Positions 1 to 8,305 of a stretch of DNA of 64,000 bases are shown here, in pieces (the stretch's first letter is position 1; every line of letters begins with the position of its first letter). The notes beneath the pieces are model-generated. The model saw nothing but the letters and a program-made list of their open reading frames with translations. It had not been told where the DNA came from and searched no databases. The DNA lies in the NCBI RefSeq assembly GCF_004054195.1, contig NZ_SBIW01000002.1, positions 558,001 to 622,000 on the forward strand, in the 5' to 3' direction. The position numbers and the translations under genes were made by a program. Source of the stretch: Mucilaginibacter gilvus (GTDB taxonomy: Bacteria; Bacteroidota; Bacteroidia; Sphingobacteriales; Sphingobacteriaceae).

Positions 1-1023
1 ATGAAACCGCTTTACAAAACCTTACTGCTGCTGGCCTTTGTTGCCATTTCGGTTACCGCTTACAGCCAGGACCGCGACAAAGTAAAACAACTGATAAAGC
101 AAGGAGTTGCCCTGAACGATGAAGGAAAATACGACGATGCCATAGCCAAATACGCAGAGGCGCTAAAGATAGAACCCGGAAGCTACAACGCTAATTATGA
201 AACGGCTTATACATTACAGGCGAAAGGAAAACCGCTGGACGCCATCCCCTACCTGGAAGCCGCTATAAAAATAAACCCCGAAAGCGGCGATGGCTACAAC
301 ATGATCGGCAACATTTACGATGATAATAAACAACCCGATAAGGCGCTGGAATACTATAAAAGAGGAATAGCCGCCGCGCCCGATTATCAGCGCCTGTATT
401 ACAATATAGCCGTCACTTATTATGGCCAGAAGCAATACACCGATGCCGAAGCAAACGCCATTACCGCTATTAAGTTAGATCCTAAACACGCCAGCAGCCA
501 GCGGATATTCGCGATGGCCACAAACCGCCAAAACAAGTTGGGGGCATCGCTTTTGGGCTGGTGCAGTTTCTTACTGATGGAGCCGCAAACAAAGCGCTCG
601 CCCGAGGCCCTGGCCTATGTGAAGGCGATCATCAATAACGGCGTGAAGAAAACCGGCGAAAAAAGTGTATCGATAACCATAAACGAAAAAGATCTTAGCA
701 CCGGGAATTTATTGATGCCAATGGCGGTTGTCAACGCGACCTCCGATAAAAAAGAGCTCTCTGCAACCGACTCGCTGACGTTGCAGCTAACCGAACTATT
801 TAAGGTCTCGCACAATATAGCTGATGATAAGGACCACCCATTTGTGGCAAAATACTTTACCAATTTTTTTGAAACCCTGTCCGCATCAAGCAATATGCCC
901 GCGTTTACACGTTATATTAGCCTGAGCGGTTACCAAGAAGAGAACCTCGCCTGGTTTAAAGAGCACGACAAAGACCTCGCTGCTTTTGACGACTGGCTAA
1001 AAGCAACCAAACGGGAATTTTAA
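1..1023 (+). CDS. Secreted tetratricopeptide-repeat protein (first of a tandem pair)
   Basis: A 340-residue protein starting at the first base of the window, so its upstream region is not visible. Residues 1-22 form a signal peptide ending in AYSQ. Residues about 30-190 read as consecutive TPR units (for example GKYDDAIAKYAEALKIEPGS), followed by a non-TPR C-terminal part of about 140 residues. The next gene encodes a paralog with the same layout, including the shared C-terminal pattern around FTRYISLS/FARYISQS, which points to a tandem duplication. TPR arrays are protein-interaction scaffolds; the partner is unknown. The spacing of two bases to the next gene indicates one operon. Periplasmic location is inferred from the signal peptide. 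No enzymatic motif is seen. Confidence 0.85.
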   Translation: MKPLYKTLLLLAFVAISVTAYSQDRDKVKQLIKQGVALNDEGKYDDAIAKYAEALKIEPGSYNANYETAYTLQAKGKPLDAIPYLEAAIKINPESGDGYNMIGNIYDDNKQPDKALEYYKRGIAAAPDYQRLYYNIAVTYYGQKQYTDAEANAITAIKLDPKHASSQRIFAMATNRQNKLGASLLGWCSFLLMEPQTKRSPEALAYVKAIINNGVKKTGEKSVSITINEKDLSTGNLLMPMAVVNATSDKKELSATDSLTLQLTELFKVSHNIADDKDHPFVAKYFTNFFETLSASSNMPAFTRYISLSGYQEENLAWFKEHDKDLAAFDDWLKATKREF

Positions 1024-1025
1024 AT

Positions 1026-2042
1026 ATGCGGTTTTACTTAAGCATCATCATTTTTATTTGTGCTTGGGGCCCTTGCTTTAATGCGCTGGCCCAAAGCGAT
1101 AATAGTGTGGCAGGCCTTATTAAACAAGGCGTAGAACTAAACAATCAAAAAAAATACCCGGAAGCAGCAGAGAGCTACAAAGCGGCCTTAGCACTCGAAT
1201 CCGACAATGTGCAGGCCAATTACCAAATGGCGTTTACGCTTTTCTCGGCAGGTAAAAATGCGGAGGCTCTGCCATTTATTGAAAAAGCCACCAAAGGCAA
1301 CAACCCCAAATTCACTGCGGCGGCTTACAGCCTCATGGGGAGCATTTACCAAAGTGTAAACCAGCTACCCAATGCGGTTAACGCTTACCAAAACGCTATT
1401 AAAGCCGACGGCAGCAACCAGCGTATTTACTACAATTTAGGGATAGCCTATTTTAAGGGTAAGTTATATGGCGAGGCGGAACAAACTTTTGCCATGGCTA
1501 TGGAGTTGGATAGCAGCGATGCGGGTAGTACCCGGATGTACGCATTATCGGCCTTTCACCAAAATAAACGGGCGGAAGCGACATTTGGTTTTTGCCGCTT
1601 TTTAATGCTGGAACCTAATACTTCCCGCAGTGCCGAAGCTTACGGCAACTTACAGAATATTTTGCAGGGCGGTGTTTTAAAGCCAGAGCCAGGTTATCAT
1701 GCATCGCCTGTGATGAGTTCTGCGGATCCCGGCAATAAAGTGTTAATAAAAGCACTTGCAGGCCTGGCAAACCGAAAGTACGCTACATCTGCTGATCTGT
1801 TAGCGGGTCAACTTAAAGGCATTTTCAATGCAGTGGGTAATATCCCCGTTGAAAAATATGCATTTTGGCAATCATTAGCTACCTATTTTAAAGCCATGAC
1901 GCTAACGGATAACGTCCCCCCCTTTGCCCGCTACATCAGCCAAAGCGCTAAGCCGGAAAGTATGAAATGGCTAAAGGATAACCCCGATAAGGTGAAGGCT
2001 TTGGAAAATTGGATTTCGCAGAATAATCCTAAATTTTTATAA
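1026..2042 (+). CDS. Secreted tetratricopeptide-repeat protein (second of a tandem pair)
   Basis: A 338-residue paralog of the preceding gene. Residues 1-23 are a signal peptide ending in ALAQ. TPR units fill roughly residues 28-190, and a C-terminal region of about 140 residues resembles that of the upstream protein (FGFCRFLMLEPNTSRS against LGWCSFLLMEPQTKRS). The divergence is well beyond a recent duplication. The stop codon overlaps the start of the next gene in the sequence TAATG, so the three genes from position 1 to 2353 are probably co-transcribed and translationally coupled. Likely an envelope protein-interaction scaffold; the specific role is unknown. Confidence 0.85.
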   Translation: MRFYLSIIIFICAWGPCFNALAQSDNSVAGLIKQGVELNNQKKYPEAAESYKAALALESDNVQANYQMAFTLFSAGKNAEALPFIEKATKGNNPKFTAAAYSLMGSIYQSVNQLPNAVNAYQNAIKADGSNQRIYYNLGIAYFKGKLYGEAEQTFAMAMELDSSDAGSTRMYALSAFHQNKRAEATFGFCRFLMLEPNTSRSAEAYGNLQNILQGGVLKPEPGYHASPVMSSADPGNKVLIKALAGLANRKYATSADLLAGQLKGIFNAVGNIPVEKYAFWQSLATYFKAMTLTDNVPPFARYISQSAKPESMKWLKDNPDKVKALENWISQNNPKFL

Positions 2043-2353
2043 TGAAGATACGGATAACAGAAAGGGTGATTTCAATTTCATTTATAGCGCTCACTCTACT
2101 AACGCTGCTGTTTGCATACGGTTACGTTAATAGCATGGTAAGCTACAAGTACCAGGTGCAGGATTTTCAGCAAGCAGGTAAAGACCCCACTTATGGTTTA
2201 GATGACGAGCAGCTATCTATTTTAAATGGTATAGTTTTTTGCAAGTACGCCGCAATAAGTTGTTTCGCGCTGCTCGTGCTGGCTTTAATAGTAAACGAAC
2301 GCGAACCAACTTTTAAAGGGCGCTTAGTTTACGTACAAAAAAAAGTCAAGTAG
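2042..2353 (+). CDS. Small membrane protein of unknown function
   Basis: A 103-residue protein with two predicted membrane segments, about residues 10-28 and 64-84, separated by a polar stretch, and a short basic C-terminus. Its ATG overlaps the TAA of the upstream TPR gene by one base (TAATG), the usual sign of translational coupling, which is the main reason to accept this short gene. I do not recognise the family. Context suggests it works in the envelope with the two TPR proteins. Confidence 0.65.
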   Translation: MKIRITERVISISFIALTLLTLLFAYGYVNSMVSYKYQVQDFQQAGKDPTYGLDDEQLSILNGIVFCKYAAISCFALLVLALIVNEREPTFKGRLVYVQKKVK

Positions 2354-2415
2354 ATCCCTCCAGGCTTGTACCAAAAAGATTACTTAATCTCTTCGGCATA
2401 CTCCATTTAAAACCC

Positions 2416-2423
2416 TAAATTTG
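2416..2423 (+). promoter_or_regulatory. Candidate Bacteroidota -7 box (TAAATTTG) before fumC
   Basis: The sequence TAAATTTG matches the Bacteroidota -7 consensus TAnnTTTG exactly. It lies 24 bases upstream of the ATG at 2448. No convincing TTG -33 element is seen at the usual distance. If used, transcription starts near 2430, which excludes the upstream TTG codon at 2421 as the fumC start. Confidence 0.45.
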
Positions 2424-2447
2424 CCCCCGCAAAACATATATATCCAT

Positions 2448-3845
2448 ATGAGTTTCAGAACCGAATATGATACCATGGGCGCGGTACAGGTACCGGCCGA
2501 CAAATACTGGGGTGCGCAAACCGAACGCAGCCGCAACAACTTTAAAATTGGCCCCGAAGCTTCTATGCCGAAGGAAATTATTGAAGCATTTGCTTACCTG
2601 AAGAAAGCTGCAGCTTATACCAATACCGATTGCGGCGTACTCCCTGCCGAAAAACGCGACATGATCGCCGCCGTTTGCGATGAGATCTTAGCAGGCAAGC
2701 TAAATGGCGAGTTCCCGCTGGTGATCTGGCAAACAGGTTCGGGCACGCAATCAAATATGAACGTGAACGAGGTAGTTGCCAACCGCAGCCACGTACTACA
2801 GGGCAATACTTTGGGCGAGGGCAAAACCTTTATCCACCCAAATGATGATGTAAACAAATCGCAATCATCAAACGATACCTACCCTACAGCAATGCATATT
2901 GCTGCTTACAAGATCCTGATAGATGTTACTATCCCCGGCATAGAAAAACTGCGCGATACCCTGCAGGCAAAAAGCGAAGCTTTTAAAGCCGTAGTAAAAA
3001 TTGGCCGCACCCACCTGATGGATGCCACACCGCTTACTTTGGGCCAGGAATTTTCGGGCTATGTATCGCAACTGAACCACGGTTTAAAAGCGCTGCGTAA
3101 TACCTTTGAGCACCTGAGCGAACTGGCTCTTGGCGGCACAGCGGTAGGCACCGGCATCAACACCCCCAAAGGTTATGATGTAAAAGTTGCCGATTACATT
3201 GCGCAGTTCACCAACCTGCCGTTTATTACTGCCGAAAATAAATTTGAAGCATTAGCCGCGCACGACGCCATTGTAGAAAGCCATGGCGCGCTGAAACAGA
3301 TAGCGGTGTCGTTAATGAAAATAGCAAACGATATCCGGATGCTGGCATCAGGTCCGCGCTCGGGCATCGGCGAGATCCACATCCCGGATAACGAACCGGG
3401 TTCATCTATTATGCCGGGTAAAGTTAACCCAACCCAGAATGAAGCGGTTACTATGGTAGCAGCGCAGGTAATGGGGAACGATGTTGCCATTTCCATCGGC
3501 GGCAGCAACGGGCATTATGAGCTCAATGTATTTAAACCGGTTATGGCGGCTAACTTTTTACAGTCGGCCCGTTTAATTGGCGATGCTTGTGTATCGTTTA
3601 ACGACCATTGCGCCGTTGGTATTGAGCCAAACTATGAGGGCATCAAAAAGCACCTCGAAAATTCGCTGATGCTGGTAACCGCGCTTAACCCGCACATCGG
3701 TTATGAGAACGCGGCCAAAATTGCCAAAACCGCGTTAAAGGAAAACCTATCGCTTCGCGAAGCTGCCGTTGGCCTGGGTTACCTTACCAACGAACAATTC
3801 GACCAATGGGTACGCCCCGAAGATATGATAGGCGGGCTGAAATAG
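2448..3845 (+). CDS. fumC: Class II fumarate hydratase
   Basis: A 465-residue fumarase, close to the usual length of the class II enzyme. It interconverts fumarate and malate in the citric acid cycle, as an iron-independent cytosolic homotetramer. The superfamily signature [15 protein letters not shown] (the mobile active-site loop with catalytic serine) is present, as are [14 protein letters not shown] and [16 protein letters not shown]. An in-frame TTG nine codons upstream (2421) overlaps a probable -7 box, so the ATG at 2448 giving [11 protein letters not shown] is chosen. It is monocistronic by appearance: the next gene starts 66 bases later, after a repeat hairpin. Confidence 0.96.
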   Translation: MSFRTEYDTMGAVQVPADKYWGAQTERSRNNFKIGPEASMPKEIIEAFAYLKKAAAYTNTDCGVLPAEKRDMIAAVCDEILAGKLNGEFPLVIWQTGSGTQSNMNVNEVVANRSHVLQGNTLGEGKTFIHPNDDVNKSQSSNDTYPTAMHIAAYKILIDVTIPGIEKLRDTLQAKSEAFKAVVKIGRTHLMDATPLTLGQEFSGYVSQLNHGLKALRNTFEHLSELALGGTAVGTGINTPKGYDVKVADYIAQFTNLPFITAENKFEALAAHDAIVESHGALKQIAVSLMKIANDIRMLASGPRSGIGEIHIPDNEPGSSIMPGKVNPTQNEAVTMVAAQVMGNDVAISIGGSNGHYELNVFKPVMAANFLQSARLIGDACVSFNDHCAVGIEPNYEGIKKHLENSLMLVTALNPHIGYENAAKIAKTALKENLSLREAAVGLGYLTNEQFDQWVRPEDMIGGLK

Positions 3846-3864
3846 TTAGTCCTTCTATCCAAAA

Positions 3865-3898
3865 GCCTCACCCCAACCCCTCTCCAATGGAGAGGGGC
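3865..3898. repeat. Intergenic CTCACCCC/CTCTCC repeat, copy 1
   Basis: Sequence beginning GCCTCACCCCAACCCC and closing with a near-perfect hairpin: CCCCTCTCCA at 3877-3886 and TGGAGAGGGG at 3888-3897. Related copies lie at 9774-9801, 12555-12670, 14733-14766, 34658-34690, 42700-42730 and 43030-43085, always between genes. Confidence 0.7.
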
Positions 3899-3911
3899 AT
3901 TTTAATGTTTT

Positions 3912-4418
3912 ATGCGGAAAAGCCACATCCTTTATCTTTTGTCCTTCGTCTTTATACTGGCCTCAAGCTGCCGCTTCAATCCCGATATGCAGGGACCCGG
4001 CGAAACTGCTTTACAGGGCGAATGGCAGCAGGGCAGTGTCGTTTTGCAAAAAAAACTGCTGAACTATTCGCTCTACCATTTCAAATTCAGCTGCGATTCG
4101 TTCTTCGTAAGCATCAGATCGTTCAGCAAAGCCAATGGTGGTTACCCGGATAGCTGCGTACAAAACGGGCAATGGAGCGAATATGCCAAGGGCGTTTACG
4201 AGCAAAAGCACGATACCCTGCGTTTGAAAGGCCTGTTTAGCAATGCCGACCTTACCTATAAAATAGAGGGCGGCTGTTTCCGCTCGGGCAAGTACGAGGA
4301 GACCTTTAAACTCGTTAAAAAAGCTGATTCGGTTATTCAATTTTTCCCAACATCAAGCGTTATCCCCTTCGATGCGCGTTTAACAAAACGAAGTTCCTGT
4401 ACTCCAAAACCATTATAA
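3912..4418 (+). CDS. Lipoprotein of unknown function
   Basis: A 168-residue protein with a type II signal peptide: hydrophobic residues 5-17 and a lipobox LASSC, with the lipidated Cys at residue 20. The mature part is rich in beta-type and polar sequence with phrases such as LQGEWQQGSVV, reminiscent of lipocalin-like DUFs in Bacteroidota, but I cannot name a family. The start is chosen because it gives the lipobox protein; a longer overlapping reading in another frame makes no sensible protein. The stop is one base before the start of the nuclease gene, so the two are likely co-transcribed. Confidence 0.7.
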   Translation: MRKSHILYLLSFVFILASSCRFNPDMQGPGETALQGEWQQGSVVLQKKLLNYSLYHFKFSCDSFFVSIRSFSKANGGYPDSCVQNGQWSEYAKGVYEQKHDTLRLKGLFSNADLTYKIEGGCFRSGKYEETFKLVKKADSVIQFFPTSSVIPFDARLTKRSSCTPKPL

Positions 4419-4419
4419 T

Positions 4420-5214
4420 ATGAAAAACTTGTTTAAAAAGCTGCTTGTAGCGGCAGCCGTACTTTACTTCCCGGCGCAAGCTATGGCCTGGGGCACCAAC
4501 GGGCACCGTATTACCGGGCAAATAGCTTATAGCTACCTTACCCCAAAGGCGCGCGCGGCCATCAAAGCCATCCTGGGGAACGAATCGCTGGCGCTGGCCG
4601 GCAACTGGGCCGATTTTGAACGCTCTAACCCGGATTATAAATTCACCGAGACATGGCATTATGTTAATTTGGATAAGGGTTACACCCTGCCCGAAATAAA
4701 GGCATATTTAGCCCAGGATACCGTTACAGATGCGTACACTAAACTGAACTTTTTAATGGGCGAACTAAAAAAGAAAACCCTGAATAAAGACCAGAAATTT
4801 TTTGCGCTGCACATGCTTATTCATTTAATTGAAGACATCCATCAGCCAATGCACACAGCGCACAGCTTTGATAAAGGCGGCAACGATGTAAAAGTTACCT
4901 GGTTTAACAACCCAACCAACCTGCATACCATCTGGGATTCGCAGCTGATAGATTTTCAGCAGATGAGCTTTACCGAATACGCTACCGAAATTAACCACAC
5001 CACCGCAGCACAACGCGCCGCATGGCAAAAAGCGCCGATAGCGCAATGGCTTTACGAATCTAACGTGATATGCCAGGACATTTACGCCTACTCTAAAGAT
5101 GGCGATAAGGTAAGCCCCTACAACTATAATTACAAATTCATCAGCGTAGTAAACCAGCGCCTGCTACAAGGTGGCGTGAGGCTTGCCGGTGTTTTAAACG
5201 AGATATTTGGATAA
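4420..5214 (+). CDS. S1/P1-family nuclease
   Basis: A 264-residue secreted zinc nuclease that degrades single-stranded DNA/RNA to 5'-nucleotides, probably for nucleic-acid scavenging outside the cytoplasm. The signal peptide (residues 1-23, cleavage after AMA) leaves Trp24 as the mature N-terminus, which in this family ligates zinc through its amino group. Other expected ligands are visible: His29 (TNGHRI), Asp65, His80, His135 and Asp139 and His145 within HLIEDIHQPMH, and His169/Asp173 in NLHTIWDS. All members of the trinuclear zinc cluster appear to be present, so the enzyme should be active. It starts two bases after the lipoprotein gene. Confidence 0.93.
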   Translation: MKNLFKKLLVAAAVLYFPAQAMAWGTNGHRITGQIAYSYLTPKARAAIKAILGNESLALAGNWADFERSNPDYKFTETWHYVNLDKGYTLPEIKAYLAQDTVTDAYTKLNFLMGELKKKTLNKDQKFFALHMLIHLIEDIHQPMHTAHSFDKGGNDVKVTWFNNPTNLHTIWDSQLIDFQQMSFTEYATEINHTTAAQRAAWQKAPIAQWLYESNVICQDIYAYSKDGDKVSPYNYNYKFISVVNQRLLQGGVRLAGVLNEIFG

Positions 5215-5238
5215 AACCCCATATGTGCGGATATACAG

Positions 5239-5297
5239 ATTTCAGATGTGCAGATGATTGCGCTTTCAAATAATTTGCACATCTGCACATTTGAAAT
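5239..5297. repeat. Intergenic inverted repeat with TTTGCACATCTGCACA-type arms
   Basis: Left arm at 5239-5256 (ATTTCAGATGTGCAGATG) and right arm at 5280-5297 (CATCTGCACATTTGAAAT) are 18 bases with a single mismatch, separated by 23 bases. It lies between the nuclease and the phosphatase genes. There is no T-run after it, so it is more likely a dispersed hairpin repeat than a terminator. Confidence 0.6.
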
Positions 5298-5312
5298 TTG
5301 CACATCGACGGA

Positions 5313-5753
5313 ATGAAAATATTAATGGTATGCCTGGGCAATATTTGCCGTTCGCCGTTGGCGGAGGGTATTATGCAGCACCTGGCAGATAAGGAAAGAT
5401 TGGATTGGGAAGTAGATTCGGCAGGGACGGGCAACTGGCATATTGGTTCCCCGCCCGACAGGCGTTCCATCCGCGCCGCAGCCGATGAGGGTGTGGACAT
5501 CAGCAGGCAAATATGCAGGCTGTTCCGCGTAAGCGATTTCGACAAGTTCGACCTGATATTGGTGATGGATAAAAGTAACCTGAGCGACATTTTAGCCAAA
5601 GCACGCAATAATGTCGACAGGAATAAAGTTAAGTTACTATTGGGCGACAAAATAGTGCCCGACCCTTATTACGACGACACGCAATTCGCCCCTGTATTTA
5701 AACTAATTGAGGCCGGTTGCAAGGAAATTATCAAGGAATATAAAACCAAGTAA
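5313..5753 (+). CDS. Low-molecular-weight protein-tyrosine phosphatase
   Basis: A 146-residue cytosolic phosphatase removing phosphate from tyrosine (or low-molecular-weight substrates). The P-loop CLGNICRS (CX5R, nucleophile Cys7, Arg13) is at the N-terminus, and the general acid lies in VPDPYYDD (Asp117). The ATG at 5313 gives MKILMVCLGNICRS with the canonical spacing; an ATG five codons upstream sits inside the intergenic inverted repeat and is not preferred. No tyrosine kinase or capsule genes are nearby to indicate a substrate. Confidence 0.93.
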   Translation: MKILMVCLGNICRSPLAEGIMQHLADKERLDWEVDSAGTGNWHIGSPPDRRSIRAAADEGVDISRQICRLFRVSDFDKFDLILVMDKSNLSDILAKARNNVDRNKVKLLLGDKIVPDPYYDDTQFAPVFKLIEAGCKEIIKEYKTK

Positions 5754-5769
5754 TTAATCAGGATATTAT

Positions 5770-6267
5770 ATGAAACTACTTTTTTTAAGCATCATCCTCG
5801 CATTTAGCATCGTAACCGCTAACGCGCAGCAGATCAATAGCGTTGATAAGCTAACGGCATCATACATTGGTGTAAAGGATGCCTTAGTAGGCAGTAACGC
5901 CGAACTAACAAAAAGCCGCTCGAAGGAACTACTCGGCACCTTAACCGCGTTCCCGGTAAAAACATTGCAGCCAAAGCAACAAAAAACTTATGCCGCTTAC
6001 CTGGAAAAGTTAAAATACGACAGCCGCCACATCAGCGAAACTACTGTTATTGACCACCAGCGCGAGCATTTCCAAAGCCTGTCTAAAAATATGTTCGCCC
6101 TGTTATCCGGCTTAAACATGACCAGCGCACCACTTTACCAACAGTATTGCCCCATGAAAAAGGCCTATTGGTTAAGCGAATCTAAAGATATCCGTAACCC
6201 GTATTACGGCGAAGACATGCTGGAATGCGGTAAGGTAACGGCTACTTTAAAGGTTGCGGCGAAATAA
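5770..6267 (+). CDS. DUF3347-family periplasmic protein
   Basis: A 165-residue protein with signal peptide (residues 1-19, ...TANAQ). The body resembles DUF3347: an all-helical domain with the C-terminal pattern NPYYGEDMLECG, also found at the C-terminus of some CusB-type metal efflux adaptors. Two cysteines (in YQQYCPMKKAYW and MLECG) and several Met/His residues fit a metal-related role. It lies just upstream of a metal-handling gene group (HYC_CC_PP, HMA), separated by a repeat element and a promoter. The function as a periplasmic copper/heavy-metal accessory protein is inference from family and neighbours. Confidence 0.75.
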   Translation: MKLLFLSIILAFSIVTANAQQINSVDKLTASYIGVKDALVGSNAELTKSRSKELLGTLTAFPVKTLQPKQQKTYAAYLEKLKYDSRHISETTVIDHQREHFQSLSKNMFALLSGLNMTSAPLYQQYCPMKKAYWLSESKDIRNPYYGEDMLECGKVTATLKVAAK

Positions 6268-6282
6268 ACACTATCCTAAATC

Positions 6283-6435
6283 TCGTTGTCATTTCGATAA
6301 AGCACGCGGGGAGGTAAGAGCGAAAGAGAAATCTCATAAGCCCTACATACGAACATGCGTAGCGGAAATGCGCTGGCGTAAGAGCATGGTGTATAATATT
6401 TCTCCTCGCTATCGCGTTCGACATGACAGGGGGTT
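6283..6435. repeat. REP-like imperfect inverted repeat (GTCATTTCGA...TCGACATGAC)
   Basis: The left arm starts GTTGTCATTTCGATAAAGC near 6285 and includes AGAGAAATCT; the right arm contains ATTTCTCCTCGC and CGTTCGACATGACA near 6400-6428. The arms are imperfectly complementary over about 50 bases. Short reading frames inside it are not credible genes. Confidence 0.6.
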
Positions 6436-6459
6436 AAATAAAAAAGCGTAAAAAATGTA

Positions 6460-6491
6460 TTTGTAATCAGTGAGTTAAACACTACTTTTGT
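6460..6491 (+). promoter_or_regulatory. Bacteroidota promoter (TTTG-N20-TACTTTTG) of the metal cluster
   Basis: A -33 TTTG at 6460-6463 is followed after 20 bases by TACTTTTG at 6484-6491, an exact match to TAnnTTTG. The ATG of the HYC_CC_PP gene begins at 6495, only three bases after the -7 box, so the transcript is expected to be leaderless or nearly so. Confidence 0.65.
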
Positions 6492-6494
6492 AAT

Positions 6495-6884
6495 ATGATA
6501 AAAAAGCAGGGAGCATTGCTATTAGCGTTACTGTACACTATTACAGTGGCCGGCTTTGCGCTAAACCTGCATTACTGCGGCAGCCATGTTGCAGATGTAC
6601 AGATAAATGCCCCGGCTATACCCTGTTCCACAAACATGGCAAAAAGCAAAATGAATTGCTGCAAGGATAGCAAGCTGGATGTAAAGGTGAAGGACGATCA
6701 TCAAAAAGAATCCACTTCGTTTTTCTCCAGGCTGTTTGCTTTTGATTTGCCAAAATTCCCATTGGCCGATTTCCTGCTATCGGCGCAGCAATCTGTATTA
6801 GAAAAGCTTTTCGACCGCGGCCCACCGGATATTCCATCTGAGGGGATCGCCGTTTTCCTTAAAAATTGCATTTTCCGAATTTGA
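6495..6884 (+). CDS. HYC_CC_PP family protein
   Basis: A 129-residue protein with an N-terminal hydrophobic segment (residues 6-24) that may be a signal peptide or anchor. It carries the three marks of the HYC_CC_PP family: HYC at residues 26-28, a CC pair at 55-56 (MNCCKD), and the PP of RGPPD near residue 110. Another Cys is at 44. Family members are small Bacteroidota envelope proteins usually found near heavy-metal genes; no biochemical function is established that I know of. Here it heads an apparent four-gene operon with an HMA-domain protein and two outer-membrane barrels, which supports a metal-binding role. Confidence 0.85.
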   Translation: MIKKQGALLLALLYTITVAGFALNLHYCGSHVADVQINAPAIPCSTNMAKSKMNCCKDSKLDVKVKDDHQKESTSFFSRLFAFDLPKFPLADFLLSAQQSVLEKLFDRGPPDIPSEGIAVFLKNCIFRI

Positions 6885-6943
6885 TAACCGTAGTTAATTT
6901 CAAAATTAATTATACTATCAATTCAATTCAATTTTTAAAAACA

Positions 6944-7441
6944 ATGAAAACGTTAAAAATATACATCATCCTTTTTATAGCAACTGTAACTGTTGCAAAA
7001 GCACAATTCACCAAAGCCGAACTGCAAGTTAGTGGTCTTACCTGCTCGCTTTGCGCAAAATCTACCGAGAAGGCGATCAAAGCCTTGCCGTTCGTAAGCG
7101 AAATAAAACCCGACCTGATCCGCAATATCTACAACATTACCTTTAAAGAAGGCGTACCGGTAGATTTTGAGCAGATCAGCAAGAAGATAAAAAGCGCCGG
7201 TTTTTTTGTGAACTACTTAAAAACCACCTACAACTTCGCTAACACCACTATTGCGGAAAATACCTTTACTTATGGCGGCGATACCTACAAACTGTTAAAT
7301 GCCGATAAACCGCTGAGCGGCGAGGTATTGTTAACCATCGTAGATAAGGGCTTCGCGCCAAATTCGGTATCTAAAAAGTATTTGGGTAAAAACCCGGAAA
7401 CACCGGCTGCATCGGGCAAAACTTACCACGTAGCAATTTAA
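6944..7441 (+). CDS. Secreted heavy-metal-associated (HMA) domain protein
   Basis: A 165-residue protein with signal peptide (residues 1-20, ...VAKAQ) followed by an HMA fold. The metal-binding loop is GLTCSLCAKS, with Cys34 and Cys37 in CxxC spacing; the classic GMTCxxC Met is replaced by Leu. About 75 residues after the HMA domain do not match anything I recognise. The ATG at 6944 is chosen because it gives the signal peptide; an ATG at 6866 in the same frame lies inside the previous gene. It likely binds Cu(I) or another soft metal in the periplasm as part of the cluster at 6495-9724. Confidence 0.88.
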   Translation: MKTLKIYIILFIATVTVAKAQFTKAELQVSGLTCSLCAKSTEKAIKALPFVSEIKPDLIRNIYNITFKEGVPVDFEQISKKIKSAGFFVNYLKTTYNFANTTIAENTFTYGGDTYKLLNADKPLSGEVLLTIVDKGFAPNSVSKKYLGKNPETPAASGKTYHVAI

Positions 7442-7464
7442 GCGCTTTCTAAAACTCATTATTT

Positions 7465-8262
7465 ATGAAAGCTATTTTATTGGCATTTTGCCTTATGGCA
7501 TCTGCGTACACCACATTTGGGCAGGAGTTATACGTAAACACCGAACCGGCGAGTAATATGGCCGCCCATTCTTTAGGCATCCGTTTAGAGAACCAGGGTT
7601 TCTCTTCTCCAGAGTTTAAAAACCGCAGCACGCTGGAAATGATGTACGGTGCTACCGGTAAACTGATGGTGCACGGCTCGGCCTACGTATCAAACTTTTA
7701 CCAGCAGAACCAACACCTCGAAGGCGGCAGTGCTTACGCCAAATTCCGGTTTTTATCTATAGACAGCGTGCAATCACATTTTCGTGGGGCGGTGTTTGGG
7801 AAGGCGTCTATCAGCAGCAACCCGTTCAATACACAGGAAATTGCTTTAGAGGGCGATAACAGTGGCTTGCAGGGCGGGGTTATCTTCACCAAACTGATGC
7901 ATAAGCTGGCCTTGTCGGGCTCGGCAAGTTATTTGCGGGCATTTGATAATAACGGGAATGTACCGCCAATTATGGGTGCAAAAAACGCGGTAGCCTATAG
8001 TCTGTCTGCCGGTTACCTGCTGTTGCCCAAACGCTACAGCAATTACAACCAGGTTAATGTAAACGTTTATGCCGAATTGCTTGGCAAAAGCAACCCCGGT
8101 TATGCACAAAGCTACCTGGACGCGGCCCCCGCTGTGCAATTCATTTTCAACAGCGTTTGCCGGCTGGATCTTTCGTACCGTACTCCCCTTTTTAATTCGA
8201 TGGAACGTTTCAGCAAGAACATGTACCTCATCCGCTTCGAGTACAACTTCTTTAATTTATAA
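7465..8262 (+). CDS. Predicted outer-membrane beta-barrel protein in metal cluster
   Basis: A 265-residue protein with signal peptide (residues 1-19, ...TTFGQ). The remainder alternates polar and hydrophobic residues with repeated aromatic girdle patterns and ends in RFEYNFFNL, compatible with an outer-membrane barrel. It starts 23 bases after the HMA gene and precedes another barrel gene, in one operon. I do not recognise a named family; related proteins in Bacteroidota are annotated only as hypothetical. A role in metal passage across the outer membrane is inference from context. Confidence 0.7.
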   Translation: MKAILLAFCLMASAYTTFGQELYVNTEPASNMAAHSLGIRLENQGFSSPEFKNRSTLEMMYGATGKLMVHGSAYVSNFYQQNQHLEGGSAYAKFRFLSIDSVQSHFRGAVFGKASISSNPFNTQEIALEGDNSGLQGGVIFTKLMHKLALSGSASYLRAFDNNGNVPPIMGAKNAVAYSLSAGYLLLPKRYSNYNQVNVNVYAELLGKSNPGYAQSYLDAAPAVQFIFNSVCRLDLSYRTPLFNSMERFSKNMYLIRFEYNFFNL

Positions 8263-8266
8263 GATC

Positions 8267-8290
8267 AGGGGCGCGACGTGTCGCGCCCCT
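8267..8290. repeat. GC-rich hairpin between metal-cluster genes
   Basis: AGGGGCGCGA at 8267-8276 and TCGCGCCCCT at 8281-8290 form a perfect 10-bp stem with loop CGTG. The following bases are only TTAAAAAA, so strong termination on the plus strand is doubtful; it may attenuate or stabilise the operon transcript. Confidence 0.6.
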
Positions 8291-8305
8291 TTAAAAAAAC
8301 TTGCC

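Noticed and set aside
5141..5650. A 169-residue frame on the minus strand
   Set aside because: It is antisense to the low-molecular-weight phosphatase and nuclease end; composition is a mirror of the real gene.
6254..6482. Short reading frames on both strands between the DUF3347 and HYC genes
   Set aside because: They lie entirely in a REP-like inverted repeat, which creates open frames on both strands.
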